The translations under genes were made by a program, and so were the position numbers. DNA of 64,000 nt, taken from NCBI RefSeq assembly GCF_000820515.1, contig NZ_JXDG01000004.1, forward strand, positions 1-64,000. Reading direction: 5' to 3'. The stretch comes from Pseudomonas batumici. Its GTDB lineage: Bacteria > Pseudomonadota > Gammaproteobacteria > Pseudomonadales > Pseudomonadaceae. The notes under the pieces were generated by a model. The model did not search any database, was not told where the DNA came from, and saw only the letters and a list, made by a program, of their open reading frames with translations. The first letter of the stretch is position 1. Every line of letters starts with the position of its first letter. This document shows positions 37,605 through 50,224 of this stretch, one piece after another.

Positions 37605-38462
37605 CTAGGTACTCTTGAAAGGTGTCGGGTGCGGGTGCATCACCGCCCGCAGACGTTCTTCCTCGAGGAACTTCATGATGATCGGTGCGACGGCCTCGGC
37701 CCGGGTGATCAGGAATAAATGGCCATCGTCGATTATGTGTAGCTGGGCATTGGGAATTCGCCAAGCCAGCAGGCGCATATTGATCAGCGGAATCAGCGGA
37801 TCGTCGTCGCCGGCCAGCACCAGGGTCGGCTGGTTGATCTTGTGCAGCCAGTGGATGCTGGTCCAGCCCAGGCCCGCGAACAGTTGCCAGTAGTAGCCCA
37901 GCTTGCCGGCGGAGCGGACCTTGGCGGCATGCTCGGCGGCCAGGTGCGGATCGCGGCGAAAGGCGCCGCCGTAGATGGTCGGCGCAATGCGGATGACGTG
38001 GGACGGTTGGAGGTAGCGCCGCGGACTGGCCATGTTCCACAACACCTTGGGCTTGCCCGGGACCATCACCATGCCGGCGGCGGTGGCGGCGAGGATCAGC
38101 TTCTTGCAGCGCTCCGGGTAGTCATGGGCGAACTGTTGCGCCAGGGCGCCGCCCCAGGACACCCCCACCACATTGACCTGGCCGTAATCCAGGTAATCGA
38201 GCATGCGCGTGGTGAGTTTGGCCAGGCAGGGAAAGCGATACGGCCGGTTGGGGGTCGACGAGCCGCCGACGCCGGGAACGTCGAAGGCGATGACTTCCAG
38301 GTCCGGGTCCAGGGCCTGGACGAACGGAAACACCAGCTCCAGGTTGGCGCCGATGCCGTTGAAGATCAGCAAGGGCGTCAGATGAGGCTTGCCGGGGCGA
38401 ACCGCGGTGCGGATGGTCTGGCCATCCAGATCGATGGTTCGGAAGATGAACGGTTGCGGCAT
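37605..38462 (-). CDS. phaZ: Intracellular medium-chain PHA depolymerase PhaZ
   Basis: A 285-residue alpha/beta hydrolase that mobilises stored PHA. The nucleophile is in GVSWGGALAQQFA, the oxyanion region around FNGIGANLELVFP, Asp in LAGDDDPLIP and His in IDDGHLFLI. No signal peptide, consistent with an intracellular granule enzyme. It is located between the two synthase genes as in other pseudomonads. Confidence 0.95.
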   Translation of the reverse strand: MPQPFIFRTIDLDGQTIRTAVRPGKPHLTPLLIFNGIGANLELVFPFVQALDPDLEVIAFDVPGVGGSSTPNRPYRFPCLAKLTTRMLDYLDYGQVNVVGVSWGGALAQQFAHDYPERCKKLILAATAAGMVMVPGKPKVLWNMASPRRYLQPSHVIRIAPTIYGGAFRRDPHLAAEHAAKVRSAGKLGYYWQLFAGLGWTSIHWLHKINQPTLVLAGDDDPLIPLINMRLLAWRIPNAQLHIIDDGHLFLITRAEAVAPIIMKFLEEERLRAVMHPHPTPFKST

Positions 38463-38559
38463 GCTCGAAGCCCTGTGGTTAAAACCGGTTTTCCTGATCT
38501 AACGTGGTCCCTGTTGGTTCAGGGTGTGTGTCCTGATGTTGAAGCTGGGCGCGGCCCTT

Positions 38560-38641
38560 GTGGGAGCCGGCTTGCCGGCGATGGCGTCCGAATGGACACC
38601 GCAAGGCTCAAGGGCCTCATCGCCGGCAAGCGGCTCCTATA
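38560..38641. repeat. REPIN-type repeat between phaC1 and phaZ
   Basis: GTGGGAGCCGGCTTGCCGGCG and a right half reading CGCCGGCAAGCGGCTCCTATA, which has lost one C relative to the consensus AAGCCGGCTCC. It lies inside the phaC1-phaZ intergenic region. Confidence 0.88.
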
Positions 38642-38664
38642 GGTAGCGCGGTGTTTTTGAATCC

Positions 38665-40344
38665 CTACCGCTCGTGCACGTAGGTGCCCGGCGCTGCCTC
38701 GCCCGCCGGGTAGGCCTTGCTGCCCAGGCTGGTCGGTGATTTCTTCAGTTTGCCCGAGCGCTCGGCCTGCCATGCCTGCCAGTGCAGCCACCACGAGTCG
38801 GTGTGCTTGGTGGAGTTCTCCTGCCAGTCGTCGGCCTTGGCCGGCATCTCGGTGCTGGTCATGTAGCGCGATTTCGGGTTGCCCGGCGGGTTCAGGATGC
38901 TCTGGATATGGCCGCTGCTGGAGAGCACGAACTCGACCTTGCCGCCGAACAGTTGCGCCGACTTGTAGCAGGACTTCCAGGGCGTGATGTGATCGTTGGT
39001 GCCGGCCAGGGAGAAGATGTCGGCATCGACCTTCTTCAGGTCGATGGGCGTGCCGCACACTTCCAGGGCATCGGCGCGTACCAGTGGGTTGTTCTTGAAC
39101 ATCTCGATCAGGTCGCCGTGGAAGGCGGCCGGCAGGCGCGTGGTGTCGTTGTTCCAGAACAGGATGTCGAACACCGGCGGCTCGTTGCCCAGCAGGTAGT
39201 TGTTGACCCAGTAGTTCCAGATCAGGTCGTTGGGTCGCATCCAGGCGAAGACCTTGGCCATGTCGCTGCCTTCCAGCACGCCGGCCTGGTAGGAGTGGCG
39301 CTTGGCGGCTTCGAGGGTCTCTTCGTCGACGAACAGCGCCACCTGGGTGTCGAGGGTGGTGTCGAGCACGCTGACCAGCAGGGTCAGGGCGTTGACCTTC
39401 TTCTCGCCGAGGGCGGCGTAGTGGCCGAGCAGGGCGGTGCAGGTGATGCCGCCTGAGCAGGCACCGAGCATGTTCACGTCCTTGCTGCCGGTGATGGCGG
39501 TCACCACGTCGACGGCTTCCTTCAGGGCGTCGATATAGGTCGACAGGCCCCACTCGCGCTGCGCCTTGGTCGGGTTTCGCCAGCTGACGATAAAGGTCTG
39601 CACGTGGCTGCGCAGGCAGAAGCGCGCCAGGCTCTTGTCCGGACTCAGGTCGAACACGTAGAACTTGTTGATCTGCGGCGGCACCACCAGCAGCGGACGC
39701 TCATGCACCTGCTCGGTGATGGGGCTGTACTGGATCAGCTCCAGCACGTCGTTGCGAAACACCACCGCGCCTTCGCTGGTGCCGAGGTTCTTGCCGACCT
39801 CGAAGGCGCTCATGTTCACCTGGCTGGGCATGCCGCCGTTGTGCACCAGGTCCTTGGCCAGGTTCGAGAGGCCGTCGAGCAGGCTCTTGCCGCCGGTCTC
39901 GAAGAAGCGCTTGACTGCCGCCGGGTTGGCGGCCGTGTTGGTCGGGGCCATGGCCTCGGTCATCAGGTTGATGACGAAATGGCCACGGCTGATGTCCTGG
40001 GGCGACAGCGCGCTCTCGTCGATCCAGGCGTGCAGTTCCTTGCGCCAGGCCAGGTAGATTTGCAGGTAGCGCCGGTACAGCGGGTTCTGGCTCCAGGCCG
40101 GGTCGCAGAAGCGACGGTCGTCACTTTCCGGTTGCAGGCCGGACTTGCCCAGCAGCACGTTCTTGAGCTCGACGCCGAAATGGGCGACGTGCTTGACGCT
40201 GTGGATGGGTTGTTTGATGGCTTGGGTCAGTACCATTCGTGCAGAAGTAAGAAGATCCTTTCTACGCAAGCCGACGACGGGGTTCAGGCCCAGGGTGTTT
40301 TCCGAGGCTTGTCTTTGCAGGTCATCGTTGTTCTTGTTACTCAT
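38665..40344 (-). CDS. phaC1: Class II poly(3-hydroxyalkanoate) polymerase PhaC1
   Basis: A 559-residue medium-chain PHA synthase, first gene of the operon. The active-site Cys is in MLGACSGGITCTALLGHYA (Cys296 in the P. putida type), with Asp in GTNDHITPW and His in SSGHIQSILNPP. It starts MSNKNNDDLQRQASENTLGLNPVVG. A sigma-54-like promoter pattern lies 52 bases upstream. Confidence 0.97.
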   Translation of the reverse strand: MSNKNNDDLQRQASENTLGLNPVVGLRRKDLLTSARMVLTQAIKQPIHSVKHVAHFGVELKNVLLGKSGLQPESDDRRFCDPAWSQNPLYRRYLQIYLAWRKELHAWIDESALSPQDISRGHFVINLMTEAMAPTNTAANPAAVKRFFETGGKSLLDGLSNLAKDLVHNGGMPSQVNMSAFEVGKNLGTSEGAVVFRNDVLELIQYSPITEQVHERPLLVVPPQINKFYVFDLSPDKSLARFCLRSHVQTFIVSWRNPTKAQREWGLSTYIDALKEAVDVVTAITGSKDVNMLGACSGGITCTALLGHYAALGEKKVNALTLLVSVLDTTLDTQVALFVDEETLEAAKRHSYQAGVLEGSDMAKVFAWMRPNDLIWNYWVNNYLLGNEPPVFDILFWNNDTTRLPAAFHGDLIEMFKNNPLVRADALEVCGTPIDLKKVDADIFSLAGTNDHITPWKSCYKSAQLFGGKVEFVLSSSGHIQSILNPPGNPKSRYMTSTEMPAKADDWQENSTKHTDSWWLHWQAWQAERSGKLKKSPTSLGSKAYPAGEAAPGTYVHER

Positions 40345-40395
40345 CTACGACGCTCCATTGTCCTGAGACGAGTACCGGGTACAGCTGTGCAAATG

Positions 40396-40410
40396 GCACA
40401 GCGAATGCCA
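40396..40410 (-). promoter_or_regulatory. Candidate sigma-54 promoter of phaC1
   Basis: On the minus strand TGGCATTCGCTGTGC has the invariant GG and GC dinucleotides separated by exactly 10 bases, as in -24/-12 promoters. It would start transcription about 40 bases before the phaC1 ATG. A sigma-54-type promoter has been proposed upstream of phaC1 in P. aeruginosa. No activator site was identified. Confidence 0.5.
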
Positions 40411-40601
40411 CTTGCTTCTGATACCAGGCACTACTGCTCGGGTGACCGTTGATTGCGCATCGTTAAATGCACGGAACTTGCCAGCCCCATTGGTTACCCG
40501 AGTTTTATTTATTTCGCAAGCGCGCCAGTCGTTAGCCACGCCGTGGGGGATTGAATCAGATGTGATTAGAAAATGCCCCCCAAAACGACCAGAGGTCCGG
40601 G

Positions 40602-40982
40602 CTAGAGCATCAGCTTGACGACGGACTCGGACGGGTCGCGGGATTTTCCGGCCGCCTGGAGTGCGACAAGATAGTCGGCCCACAGCTCATCCTGGCGGCG
40701 CGCCAACTCGTAGAGGTATTCCCAGGTGAACAATCCGCTGTCATGACCGTCGTCGAAGGTCAATTTCAGTGCGTACTGGCCGGCGGGTTCGAGCTTGCTC
40801 AAAGCCACGTTGAGCTTGCCGAATTGCAGGATGGGTTTGCCGTGGCCCTGGACCTCGGCGGAGGGCGAGTGCACCCGCAGGAATTCGGCACTCAGGTGGT
40901 ATTCCTCGTCCGGACCGTACTTGAGGGTCAGGGTTTTCGAGGCTTTGTGCAGGTTGATGGCGGTGGGCAGTCTGGTAGTCAT
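40602..40982 (-). CDS. DUF971 / gamma-butyrobetaine hydroxylase-like N-terminal domain protein
   Basis: A 126-residue single-domain protein starting MTTRLPTAINLHKASKTLTLKYG, with HLSAEFLRVHSPSAEVQGHG and YALKLTFDDGHDSGLFTWEYLYELA, typical of DUF971. Function is unknown; the family is widespread in proteobacteria and frequently adjacent to hslVU, as here. It ends 257 bases before the start of phaC1 on the same strand but may be transcribed with hslVU. Confidence 0.85.
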   Translation of the reverse strand: MTTRLPTAINLHKASKTLTLKYGPDEEYHLSAEFLRVHSPSAEVQGHGKPILQFGKLNVALSKLEPAGQYALKLTFDDGHDSGLFTWEYLYELARRQDELWADYLVALQAAGKSRDPSESVVKLML

Positions 40983-41016
40983 GGTTAACGCTGACCTGTC
41001 GATGTAAGAGCCTCCT

Positions 41017-41105
41017 GTGGGAGCCGGCTTGCTGGCGATAGCGGTCTGGTAGTCGACATCGTTGTCGCCTGATACACCGCTATCGCCAGCAAGCCGGCTC
41101 CTACA
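41017..41105. repeat. REPIN-type repeat between hslU and the DUF971 gene
   Basis: GTGGGAGCCGGCTTGCTGGCGATAGCGG and CCGCTATCGCCAGCAAGCCGGCTCCTACA form an unusually extended inverted repeat, about 29 bases per arm, around the centre TCTGGTAGTCGAC... region. Confidence 0.9.
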
Positions 41106-41114
41106 GGTCGAGGA

Positions 41115-42452
41115 TTACAGGATATACCGCGACAGGTCTTCGTTCTGCGCCAATTCGCCCAGGTGGCTGTTGACGTAGTCGGCGTCGATGCGGATCGGCT
41201 CTTCGCTGTGGGTGCTGGCCAGGTCGCCGGCGCTGAACGAGACTTCTTCCAGCAGGCGCTCAAGCAGCGTGTGCAGGCGGCGGGCACCGATGTTCTCGGT
41301 CTTCTCGTTGACCTGCCAGGCGATCTCCGCCAGGCGCTTGATGCCGTCCGGCTGGAACTCGATGGTCAGGCCTTCGGTTTTCAGCAGTTCGCGGTACTGC
41401 TCGGTCAGCGAGGCGTGCGGTTCGCTGAGGATGCGCTCGAAGTCTTCCGGGCTCAGGGCCTTGAGTTCGACACGGATCGGCAGGCGGCCTTGCAGTTCGG
41501 GCACCAGGTCGCTCGGCTTGCTCATGTGGAACGCGCCGGAGGCAATGAACAGGATGTGGTCGGTCTTGACCATGCCCAGCTTGGTGTTCACCGTGCAGCC
41601 TTCGATCAGCGGCAGCAGGTCGCGCTGCACGCCTTCACGGGACACATCGGCGCCGCCGACGTTGCCGCGCTTGGCGACCTTGTCGATTTCGTCGATGAAC
41701 ACGATGCCGTTCTGCTCGACGGCTTCCAGGGCCTTGGCCTTCAACTCGTCATCGTTGACCAGGCGTCCGGCTTCCTCGTCGCGCACCAGCTTGAGCGCCT
41801 CCTTGACCTTGAGCTTGCGGCTCTTGCGCTTGCCCTTGCCCATGTTGGCGAACAGGTTCTGCAACTGGTTGGTCATTTCCTCCATGCCCGGCGGCGTGGC
41901 GATCTCGACGCCGAACGACTCGGCCACCTCGATTTCGATCTCCTTGTCGTCCAACTGGCCTTCGCGCAGGCGCTTGCGGAACAGTTGACGGGTGTTGGAG
42001 TCCTGGGCCGGGGCGGAGTCCTCGTTGAAGCCCATGCGTGCCGGCGGCAGCAGGGCGTCGAGGATGCGGTCCTCGGCGGCGTCTTCGGCGCGATGGCGGA
42101 CCCTGGTCATCTCCTGCTCGCGCAGCAGCTTGATGGCGGCGTCCGCCAGGTCACGAATGATCGATTCGACGTCGCGGCCGACATAGCCGACTTCGGTGAA
42201 CTTGGTCGCTTCGACCTTGATGAACGGCGCGTTGGCCAGCTTGGCCAGACGCCGGGCGATTTCGGTCTTGCCGACGCCGGTCGGGCCGATCATCAGGATG
42301 TTCTTGGGGGTCACTTCGACGCGCAGTTCCTCGGGGAGCTGCATCCGCCGCCAGCGGTTGCGCAGGGCAATGGCGACGGCGCGCTTGGCATCGTCCTGGC
42401 CAATGATATGGCGATTGAGTTCGTGGACGATTTCGCGGGGGGTCATGGGCAT
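41115..42452 (-). CDS. hslU: ATP-dependent protease ATPase subunit HslU
   Basis: A 445-residue AAA+ unfoldase that feeds proteins to HslV. Begins [36 protein letters not shown]; Walker A is [13 protein letters not shown], Walker B FIDEIDK, the I domain spans roughly residues 110-240, and the C-terminus ends in the exposed hydrophobic tail (RYIL) that docks into HslV. It follows hslV by about 43 bases. Confidence 0.97.
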   Translation of the reverse strand: MPMTPREIVHELNRHIIGQDDAKRAVAIALRNRWRRMQLPEELRVEVTPKNILMIGPTGVGKTEIARRLAKLANAPFIKVEATKFTEVGYVGRDVESIIRDLADAAIKLLREQEMTRVRHRAEDAAEDRILDALLPPARMGFNEDSAPAQDSNTRQLFRKRLREGQLDDKEIEIEVAESFGVEIATPPGMEEMTNQLQNLFANMGKGKRKSRKLKVKEALKLVRDEEAGRLVNDDELKAKALEAVEQNGIVFIDEIDKVAKRGNVGGADVSREGVQRDLLPLIEGCTVNTKLGMVKTDHILFIASGAFHMSKPSDLVPELQGRLPIRVELKALSPEDFERILSEPHASLTEQYRELLKTEGLTIEFQPDGIKRLAEIAWQVNEKTENIGARRLHTLLERLLEEVSFSAGDLASTHSEEPIRIDADYVNSHLGELAQNEDLSRYIL

Positions 42453-42495
42453 AATATGTGGGTCCTCAAGCGGGAACGGCAGCCGGACGGGCTGG

Positions 42496-43026
42496 TTATT
42501 CCGCGAGGTCCTGCTCCTCGATGGTGGCGTTGTGATTGGTGAAGACGCAGATGTCGGCGGCGATACCCAGGGCGGTTTCGACGATTTCCCGGGCCGACAG
42601 ATCGGTTTTCTTCAGCAGCGCGCTGGCCGCGGCCTGGGCGTAGCCGCCACCGGAGCCCATGGCGATCAGGCCGTCTTCCGGCTCGACGACGTCGCCGTTG
42701 CCGGTAATGATCAGCGAAGCATCCTTGTTGGCGACCGCCAGCATGGCTTCCAGGCGACTCAGGGAGCGGTCGGTCCGCCATTCCTTGGCCAGTTCGACAG
42801 CGGCGCGGACCAGATGACCCTGGTGTTTTTCCAGCTGGCCTTCGAAGCGCTCGAACAGGGTGAAGGCGTCAGCGGTGGCACCGGCGAAACCGGCGATGAC
42901 CTCACCGTGATAGAGGCGCCGGACTTTTTTCGCGTTGCCCTTCATGACGGTGTTGCCGAGGGAAACCTGGCCGTCGCCACCCATGACGACTTTGCCGTGG
43001 CGACGAACTGAAACGATGGTGGTCAA
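42496..43026 (-). CDS. hslV: ATP-dependent protease proteolytic subunit HslV (TTG start)
   Basis: A 176-residue threonine protease. The family N-terminus after Met is [23 protein letters not shown]; here the codon before ACC ACC is TTG at 43026, with GGAG 8 bases upstream, so a TTG start is indicated. No ATG or GTG lies close in frame; longer frames (to 43158) encode a Pro-rich non-homologous stretch. Thr2 becomes the catalytic N-terminal residue after Met removal. The conserved [11 protein letters not shown] is present. Confidence 0.95.
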   Translation of the reverse strand: MTTIVSVRRHGKVVMGGDGQVSLGNTVMKGNAKKVRRLYHGEVIAGFAGATADAFTLFERFEGQLEKHQGHLVRAAVELAKEWRTDRSLSRLEAMLAVANKDASLIITGNGDVVEPEDGLIAMGSGGGYAQAAASALLKKTDLSAREIVETALGIAADICVFTNHNATIEEQDLAE

Positions 43027-43166
43027 GGGAGAATCTCCACGCAGCGGGGCGAAAATGCCTGATGGAAACTCATATGGGGGTGGTGGTGGGTTTTTCAACC
43101 GTGGGCGGGAGTAGAGGATGAGCGGCGTAGGAAAGGGTGAGCGGGCAAGCCCGCTCACTACCCTTT

Positions 43167-43871
43167 TCAGCGGCTCTGGCGCTGTTGCAGCAACAGGTTG
43201 TTGAAGCCGCTGCCGGCCAGTTGTTTCTGCGCCTTGGTCAGTTGTTCGCGGTTGCTGAACGGTCCGACCAATACCCGATACCAGGTTTCGTCCTTCACAG
43301 TCCCGGATTCCACCGACACCGACTGCCCGAGCAGGATGATTTGCGCCCGTACCTTGTCCGCATCGGCTTCCTTGCGGAACGAGCCGGCTTGCAGGAAGAA
43401 CTGTATCACCGCCGCCGGCTTGGCCACTGGCGGCGGTGGCGGCGGGGTGATGCCGGCCAGGGCGGCTTGGGCCCGGGCGGTGTCGATCTTCGCCGCTTCG
43501 GCCGGGGTGACCGGCGTGGTCGGCGTCGGCACGGTCTGCGGCGTCGGCAGGGTTTTCTCCGGCACGGCTTCCGGCGGCACGATGACTTCCGATTCCGGCA
43601 GCAGGGTATAAAAGTCGTACTTGGGCTTCACCGGCTGGGTCGGACTCGGCGGCGTCTTGTTGGCTTCGGCGATCTTGCTCGCCTTCACCTGTTCCTGCTT
43701 GACCCGTTTGACGTCATCGCCCTTGCCCGGTTCCAGCTTCATCAGGAAGACGATGAACGCGCCCACGCCGAGGCCGATCGCCAGCCACAACCAACCCGGG
43801 ATCGGTTTTTTTGCAGGAGCTTGGTAACGGCTGGCGCCACGTTTGGGTGCGGGGGTTTTCTTGGCAGCCAA
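43167..43871 (-). CDS. SPOR-domain cell division protein (FtsN-like)
   Basis: A 234-residue bitopic protein: cytoplasmic Lys-rich start ([17 protein letters not shown]), one membrane helix ([18 protein letters not shown]), a Pro/Thr-rich periplasmic linker and a C-terminal SPOR domain (about 155-230, [21 protein letters not shown] and WYRVLVGPF) that binds septal peptidoglycan lacking stem peptides. It follows argS by one base and precedes hslVU, the usual FtsN location in Pseudomonas. Confidence 0.88.
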   Translation of the reverse strand: MAAKKTPAPKRGASRYQAPAKKPIPGWLWLAIGLGVGAFIVFLMKLEPGKGDDVKRVKQEQVKASKIAEANKTPPSPTQPVKPKYDFYTLLPESEVIVPPEAVPEKTLPTPQTVPTPTTPVTPAEAAKIDTARAQAALAGITPPPPPPVAKPAAVIQFFLQAGSFRKEADADKVRAQIILLGQSVSVESGTVKDETWYRVLVGPFSNREQLTKAQKQLAGSGFNNLLLQQRQSR

Positions 43872-43872
43872 C

Positions 43873-45732
<1,860 letters not shown>

Positions 45733-45740
45733 TCAGATCG

Positions 45741-45820
45741 CTATCGCCGGCAAGCCGGCTCCTACAATGATTGTGGATAACATACGGTCCCCTGTGGGAG
45801 CCGGCTTGCCGGCGATGACG
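45741..45820. repeat. Pair of REP half-sites in reversed order
   Basis: CTATCGCCGGCAAGCCGGCTCCTACA (45741-45766) is followed by CTGTGGGAGCCGGCTTGCCGGCGATGACG (45793-45820). The two halves face outward, the opposite order from the other REPINs in the window, as if these are the right end of one element and the left end of another. They lie between argS and priA. Confidence 0.85.
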
Positions 45821-45829
45821 TCCGTTGGG

Positions 45830-48049
45830 TCAATACAAATCCACCGGATCGACATCCAGCGACCAGCGCACCTGGCGCCCGCTGGGCATCTGTTCCAGTA
45901 CCAGCAACCAACTACTCAACAGTCGGTGCAGTGAGGCCCGGCCATTGGCCTGCAACAACAACTGCGCCCGGTAACGTCCGGCCCGGCGCTCCATGGGCGC
46001 CGGTACCGGCCCCAGCAGCTCAAGGCCGCCCAGGCCCATCTCGGCGAGCAAACGCTCGGCCTCGCTGCAGGCTTCGTCGAGAAATCCCTCGGCCTGCCCT
46101 GGCTTGTGGGCTTCGGCCCGCAGCAGTGCCAGGTGCGCGAAGGGCGGCAGTCCGGCCCCCCGGCGCTCGCTCAAGGCCTGCTCGGCAAAGGCGAAATAGC
46201 CCTGCTCGGTCAGCTGGACCAACAGCGGATGGTCCGCCAGGTGCGTCTGGATAATCACCTTGCCCGGCTCTTCCGCCCGCCCGGCCCGGCCCGCCACCTG
46301 GACGATCAGCTGGGCCATGCGCTCACTGGCGCGGAAGTCGCCGGAGAACAGGCCGCCGTCGGCGTCGAGGATAGACACCAGGGTTACCCGGGGAAAGTGA
46401 TGGCCTTTGGCAAGCATCTGCGTGCCCACCAGGATGCACGGCTGGCCTTTCTGGATCGTGGCGAACAACTGGTTCATCGCGTCCTTGCGCGAGGTGCTGT
46501 CGCGGTCGACCCGCAGTACCGGGTAGTCGGGAAACAGGATGCCCAGGCGTTCTTCGGCGCGTTCGGTCCCGGCGCCTACCGGTCGCAGGTCGACCTTGCC
46601 GCACTGCGGGCAATTGCGCGGCACCCGTTCGACATAGCCGCAGTGATGGCAGCGCAGCTCGCCGAAGCGCTGGTGCACGGTCATGCGCGCATCGCAGCGT
46701 GAGCATTCGGACATCCAGCCGCAGTCGTGGCACAGCAGCGTCGGCGCAAAGCCGCGACGGTTGAGGAACACCAGCACTTGTTGGCCGGCGGCGAGGGTCT
46801 GGCCGATGGCCTGCTGCATCGGGCCGGAAATACCGCTGTCCAGCGGGCGGCTTTTCACGTCCAGGCGCAGGAAGCGCGGTTGCTTGGCACCGCCGGCTCG
46901 CTCGTTCAGGCGCAACAGGCCATAGCGCCCGGTGTAGGCGTTGTGCAGGCTTTCCAGGGACGGCGTGGCCGAGCCCAGCACGATCGGGATGTTTTCCTGG
47001 CGGGCCCGCACCAGCGCCAGGTCGCGGGCGTGATAGCGCAAGCCTTCCTGCTGCTTATAGGAGCCGTCGTGTTCTTCGTCGATGATGATCAGCCCGGGAT
47101 TTTTCATCGGGGTGAACAGCGCCGAACGTGTGCCGATAATGATGTCGGCCTCACCGTCGCGCGCGGCGAGCCAGGCGTCCAGGCGCTCGCGGTCGTTCAC
47201 CGCCGAGTGCAGCAGGGCGATGCGCGCATTGAAGCGCTGTTCGAAGCGCGCCAGGGTCTGCGGACCCAGGTTGATTTCGGGGATCAGCACCAGCGCCTGC
47301 CTGCCGGCTTCCAGGGTCTCGCGGATCAGTTGCAGGTAGACTTCGGTCTTGCCGCTGCCGGTGACGCCGGCCAGCAGGAACGCGTGAAAACTGTCGAGCC
47401 CGGCGCGGATGGCGGCGCAGGCGGCGCGTTGTTCACTGTTGAGCGGCAGCTCCGGTTGCGCCAGCCAGTGTTCGTGGCGCTCGCCGGGGGCGTGGCGGCG
47501 AACCTCCACTTGCACCAGGTCCTTGGCCAGCAACAGGTCGAGGCTGTCCTTGCTCAGCATCAGTTTGCTCAGCAGTTGATGGGCCACGCCGTGGGGATGC
47601 TGCGCCAGGGTCGCCAGGGCTTCGCGCTGGCGCGGGGCGCGGGCGATGCGCGGATCGTCGAGGCGGGCGCCGGGGGCGATCGACCAGAAGCGTTCCTGGC
47701 GCACCTCGGCCGGCTCGCCCTGACGCAGCAGCACCGGCAGCGCCCAGTTCAGGGTGTCGCCGAGGCTGTGCTGATAATACTGGGCCGTCCACAGGCACAG
47801 CTTGAACAATGCTGGCGGCAGCGGGGTGGTGGCGTCGAGCAGGGCCGTGGCGCGCCTGAGCTTGTCCGCCGGGACTTCACTGTGCGCGGCGACCTCCACC
47901 AGGATGCCGATCATCTCCCGGCGGCCGAACGGTACCCGCAGGCGCATGCCGGGTTGCAGCGCGCTACGCGGCACGCCCTCCGGCGCCCGATAATCGAACA
48001 GACGACGCAGTGGCGAGGGCAGGGCAAGGCGCAGGATGGCGTCGGGCAC
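45830..48049 (-). CDS. priA: Primosomal replication protein N' (PriA helicase)
   Basis: A 739-residue helicase that restarts stalled replication forks. N-terminal DNA-binding part, Walker A AGVTGSGKTEVYLQ, DEEH box (IIIDEEHDGSYKQQEG), and the eight zinc-binding cysteines in LLCHDCGWMSECSRCDARM and RCHHCGYVERVPRNCPQCGK. Length matches E. coli PriA (732). Divergent from rpmE. Confidence 0.97.
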   Translation of the reverse strand: MPDAILRLALPSPLRRLFDYRAPEGVPRSALQPGMRLRVPFGRREMIGILVEVAAHSEVPADKLRRATALLDATTPLPPALFKLCLWTAQYYQHSLGDTLNWALPVLLRQGEPAEVRQERFWSIAPGARLDDPRIARAPRQREALATLAQHPHGVAHQLLSKLMLSKDSLDLLLAKDLVQVEVRRHAPGERHEHWLAQPELPLNSEQRAACAAIRAGLDSFHAFLLAGVTGSGKTEVYLQLIRETLEAGRQALVLIPEINLGPQTLARFEQRFNARIALLHSAVNDRERLDAWLAARDGEADIIIGTRSALFTPMKNPGLIIIDEEHDGSYKQQEGLRYHARDLALVRARQENIPIVLGSATPSLESLHNAYTGRYGLLRLNERAGGAKQPRFLRLDVKSRPLDSGISGPMQQAIGQTLAAGQQVLVFLNRRGFAPTLLCHDCGWMSECSRCDARMTVHQRFGELRCHHCGYVERVPRNCPQCGKVDLRPVGAGTERAEERLGILFPDYPVLRVDRDSTSRKDAMNQLFATIQKGQPCILVGTQMLAKGHHFPRVTLVSILDADGGLFSGDFRASERMAQLIVQVAGRAGRAEEPGKVIIQTHLADHPLLVQLTEQGYFAFAEQALSERRGAGLPPFAHLALLRAEAHKPGQAEGFLDEACSEAERLLAEMGLGGLELLGPVPAPMERRAGRYRAQLLLQANGRASLHRLLSSWLLVLEQMPSGRQVRWSLDVDPVDLY

Positions 48050-48137
48050 GCGGTTTTCTCAGGGAGGGCTTCATGGAGGGCGCGAGCCTAGCAGACCGCC
48101 CGGGCAGTGTCTTCCCGACGGAGGGCCTCATGGCCGC

Positions 48138-48165
48138 TTGCGTCATGGCAAAGGTCTGGTATGAT
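48138..48165 (+). promoter_or_regulatory. Candidate sigma-70 promoter of rpmE
   Basis: TTGCGT, 16 bases, then TATGAT, about 70 bases before the rpmE ATG. The match to the consensus is fair and the position is sensible; not proven. Confidence 0.5.
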
Positions 48166-48235
48166 CGCCGGCTAAATTACGTGCGGTGTTCAACAATCGT
48201 GTTGAGCGGCGGCACGCCAGCCTGAGGAAGTCCCC

Positions 48236-48457
48236 ATGAAAGCCGATATCCATCCAGTATACGTAGACATCGACGTTACCTGCAGCTGCGGTAACAAGTT
48301 CGTGACCCGTTCGACCCACGCCAAGGCACTGCCGATCGACGTGTGCAACGAATGCCACCCGTTCTACACCGGTAAGCAGAAGACCCTGGACACCGGCGGC
48401 CGCGTTCAGAAGTTCGCCGACCGTTTCGGCATGTTCGGCGCTGTCAAAAAGGCCTGA
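48236..48457 (+). CDS. rpmE: 50S ribosomal protein L31 (zinc-binding form)
   Basis: A 73-residue ribosomal protein. The CxC and CxxC zinc ligands are visible in VTCSCGNKF and [12 protein letters not shown], so this is the zinc-containing (C+) type rather than the zinc-free paralogue RpmE2. GAGGAAGT precedes the ATG. Confidence 0.98.
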   Translation: MKADIHPVYVDIDVTCSCGNKFVTRSTHAKALPIDVCNECHPFYTGKQKTLDTGGRVQKFADRFGMFGAVKKA

Positions 48458-48501
48458 GGCTGATCGCTCCGGGAAAAGCCGCTGGTTTTTCCCGGTCGAT
48501 G

Positions 48502-48531
48502 AAAAAGGCGTCCCGCGTGGACGCCTTTTTT
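48502..48531. terminator. Bidirectional terminator after rpmE
   Basis: AAAAAGGCGTCC and GGACGCCTTTTT pair perfectly around CGCGT, with A- and T-runs on both sides, 45 bases after the rpmE stop. Confidence 0.9.
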
Positions 48532-48746
48532 GTGGGCGCCGTTTGTGTCGGCGGCCTCTGTATAAAAAATTGTAGACATTTTTCTGCTCGATTGTGCACA
48601 GTCTTGGCCCTTGTATTTCCTGGCTCTTGGGCCAAAGTAGTAGGGACAGGTGCTTGACACCAGTGACTGGTCAGTCTTGTGAGGACTTGGCGACACGAGT
48701 ATCCTCGGCGGTCCGTCTGTCCCACAGTAAAAAGCGGAATGCCCAC

Positions 48747-50015
<1,269 letters not shown>

Positions 50016-50033
50016 GTCGTTGTAGCGTCAAAC

Positions 50034-50068
50034 AAAAAGCCCCGGCTCGAATGAGTCGGGGCTTTTTT
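50034..50068 (+). terminator. Intrinsic terminator of maeB
   Basis: AAAAAGCCCCG-G-CTC pairs with GAG-T-CGGGGCTTTTT around GAAT, 18 bases after the stop. The central G-T pair is the only non-Watson-Crick step. Confidence 0.9.
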
Positions 50069-50115
50069 GTGGCTGCCGTTTGAGGGGTAAATCAGTGAGG
50101 CTGGACGCGATCTCC

Positions 50116-50199
50116 TGTAGGAGCCGGCTTGCTGGCGATGGCGTCCGCATGAGCGGTGCATGGCTCGGAGGCCTCATCGCTGGCAAGCCAGCTCCTACA
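50116..50199. repeat. REPIN-type repeat between maeB and ponA
   Basis: GTAGGAGCCGGCTTGCTGGCGATGG and CATCGCTGGCAAGCCAGCTCCTACA in inverted orientation around a variable centre, between convergent gene ends. Confidence 0.9.
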
Positions 50200-50224
50200 G
50201 AGAGGGCGTGATGACCCTCTCGGA

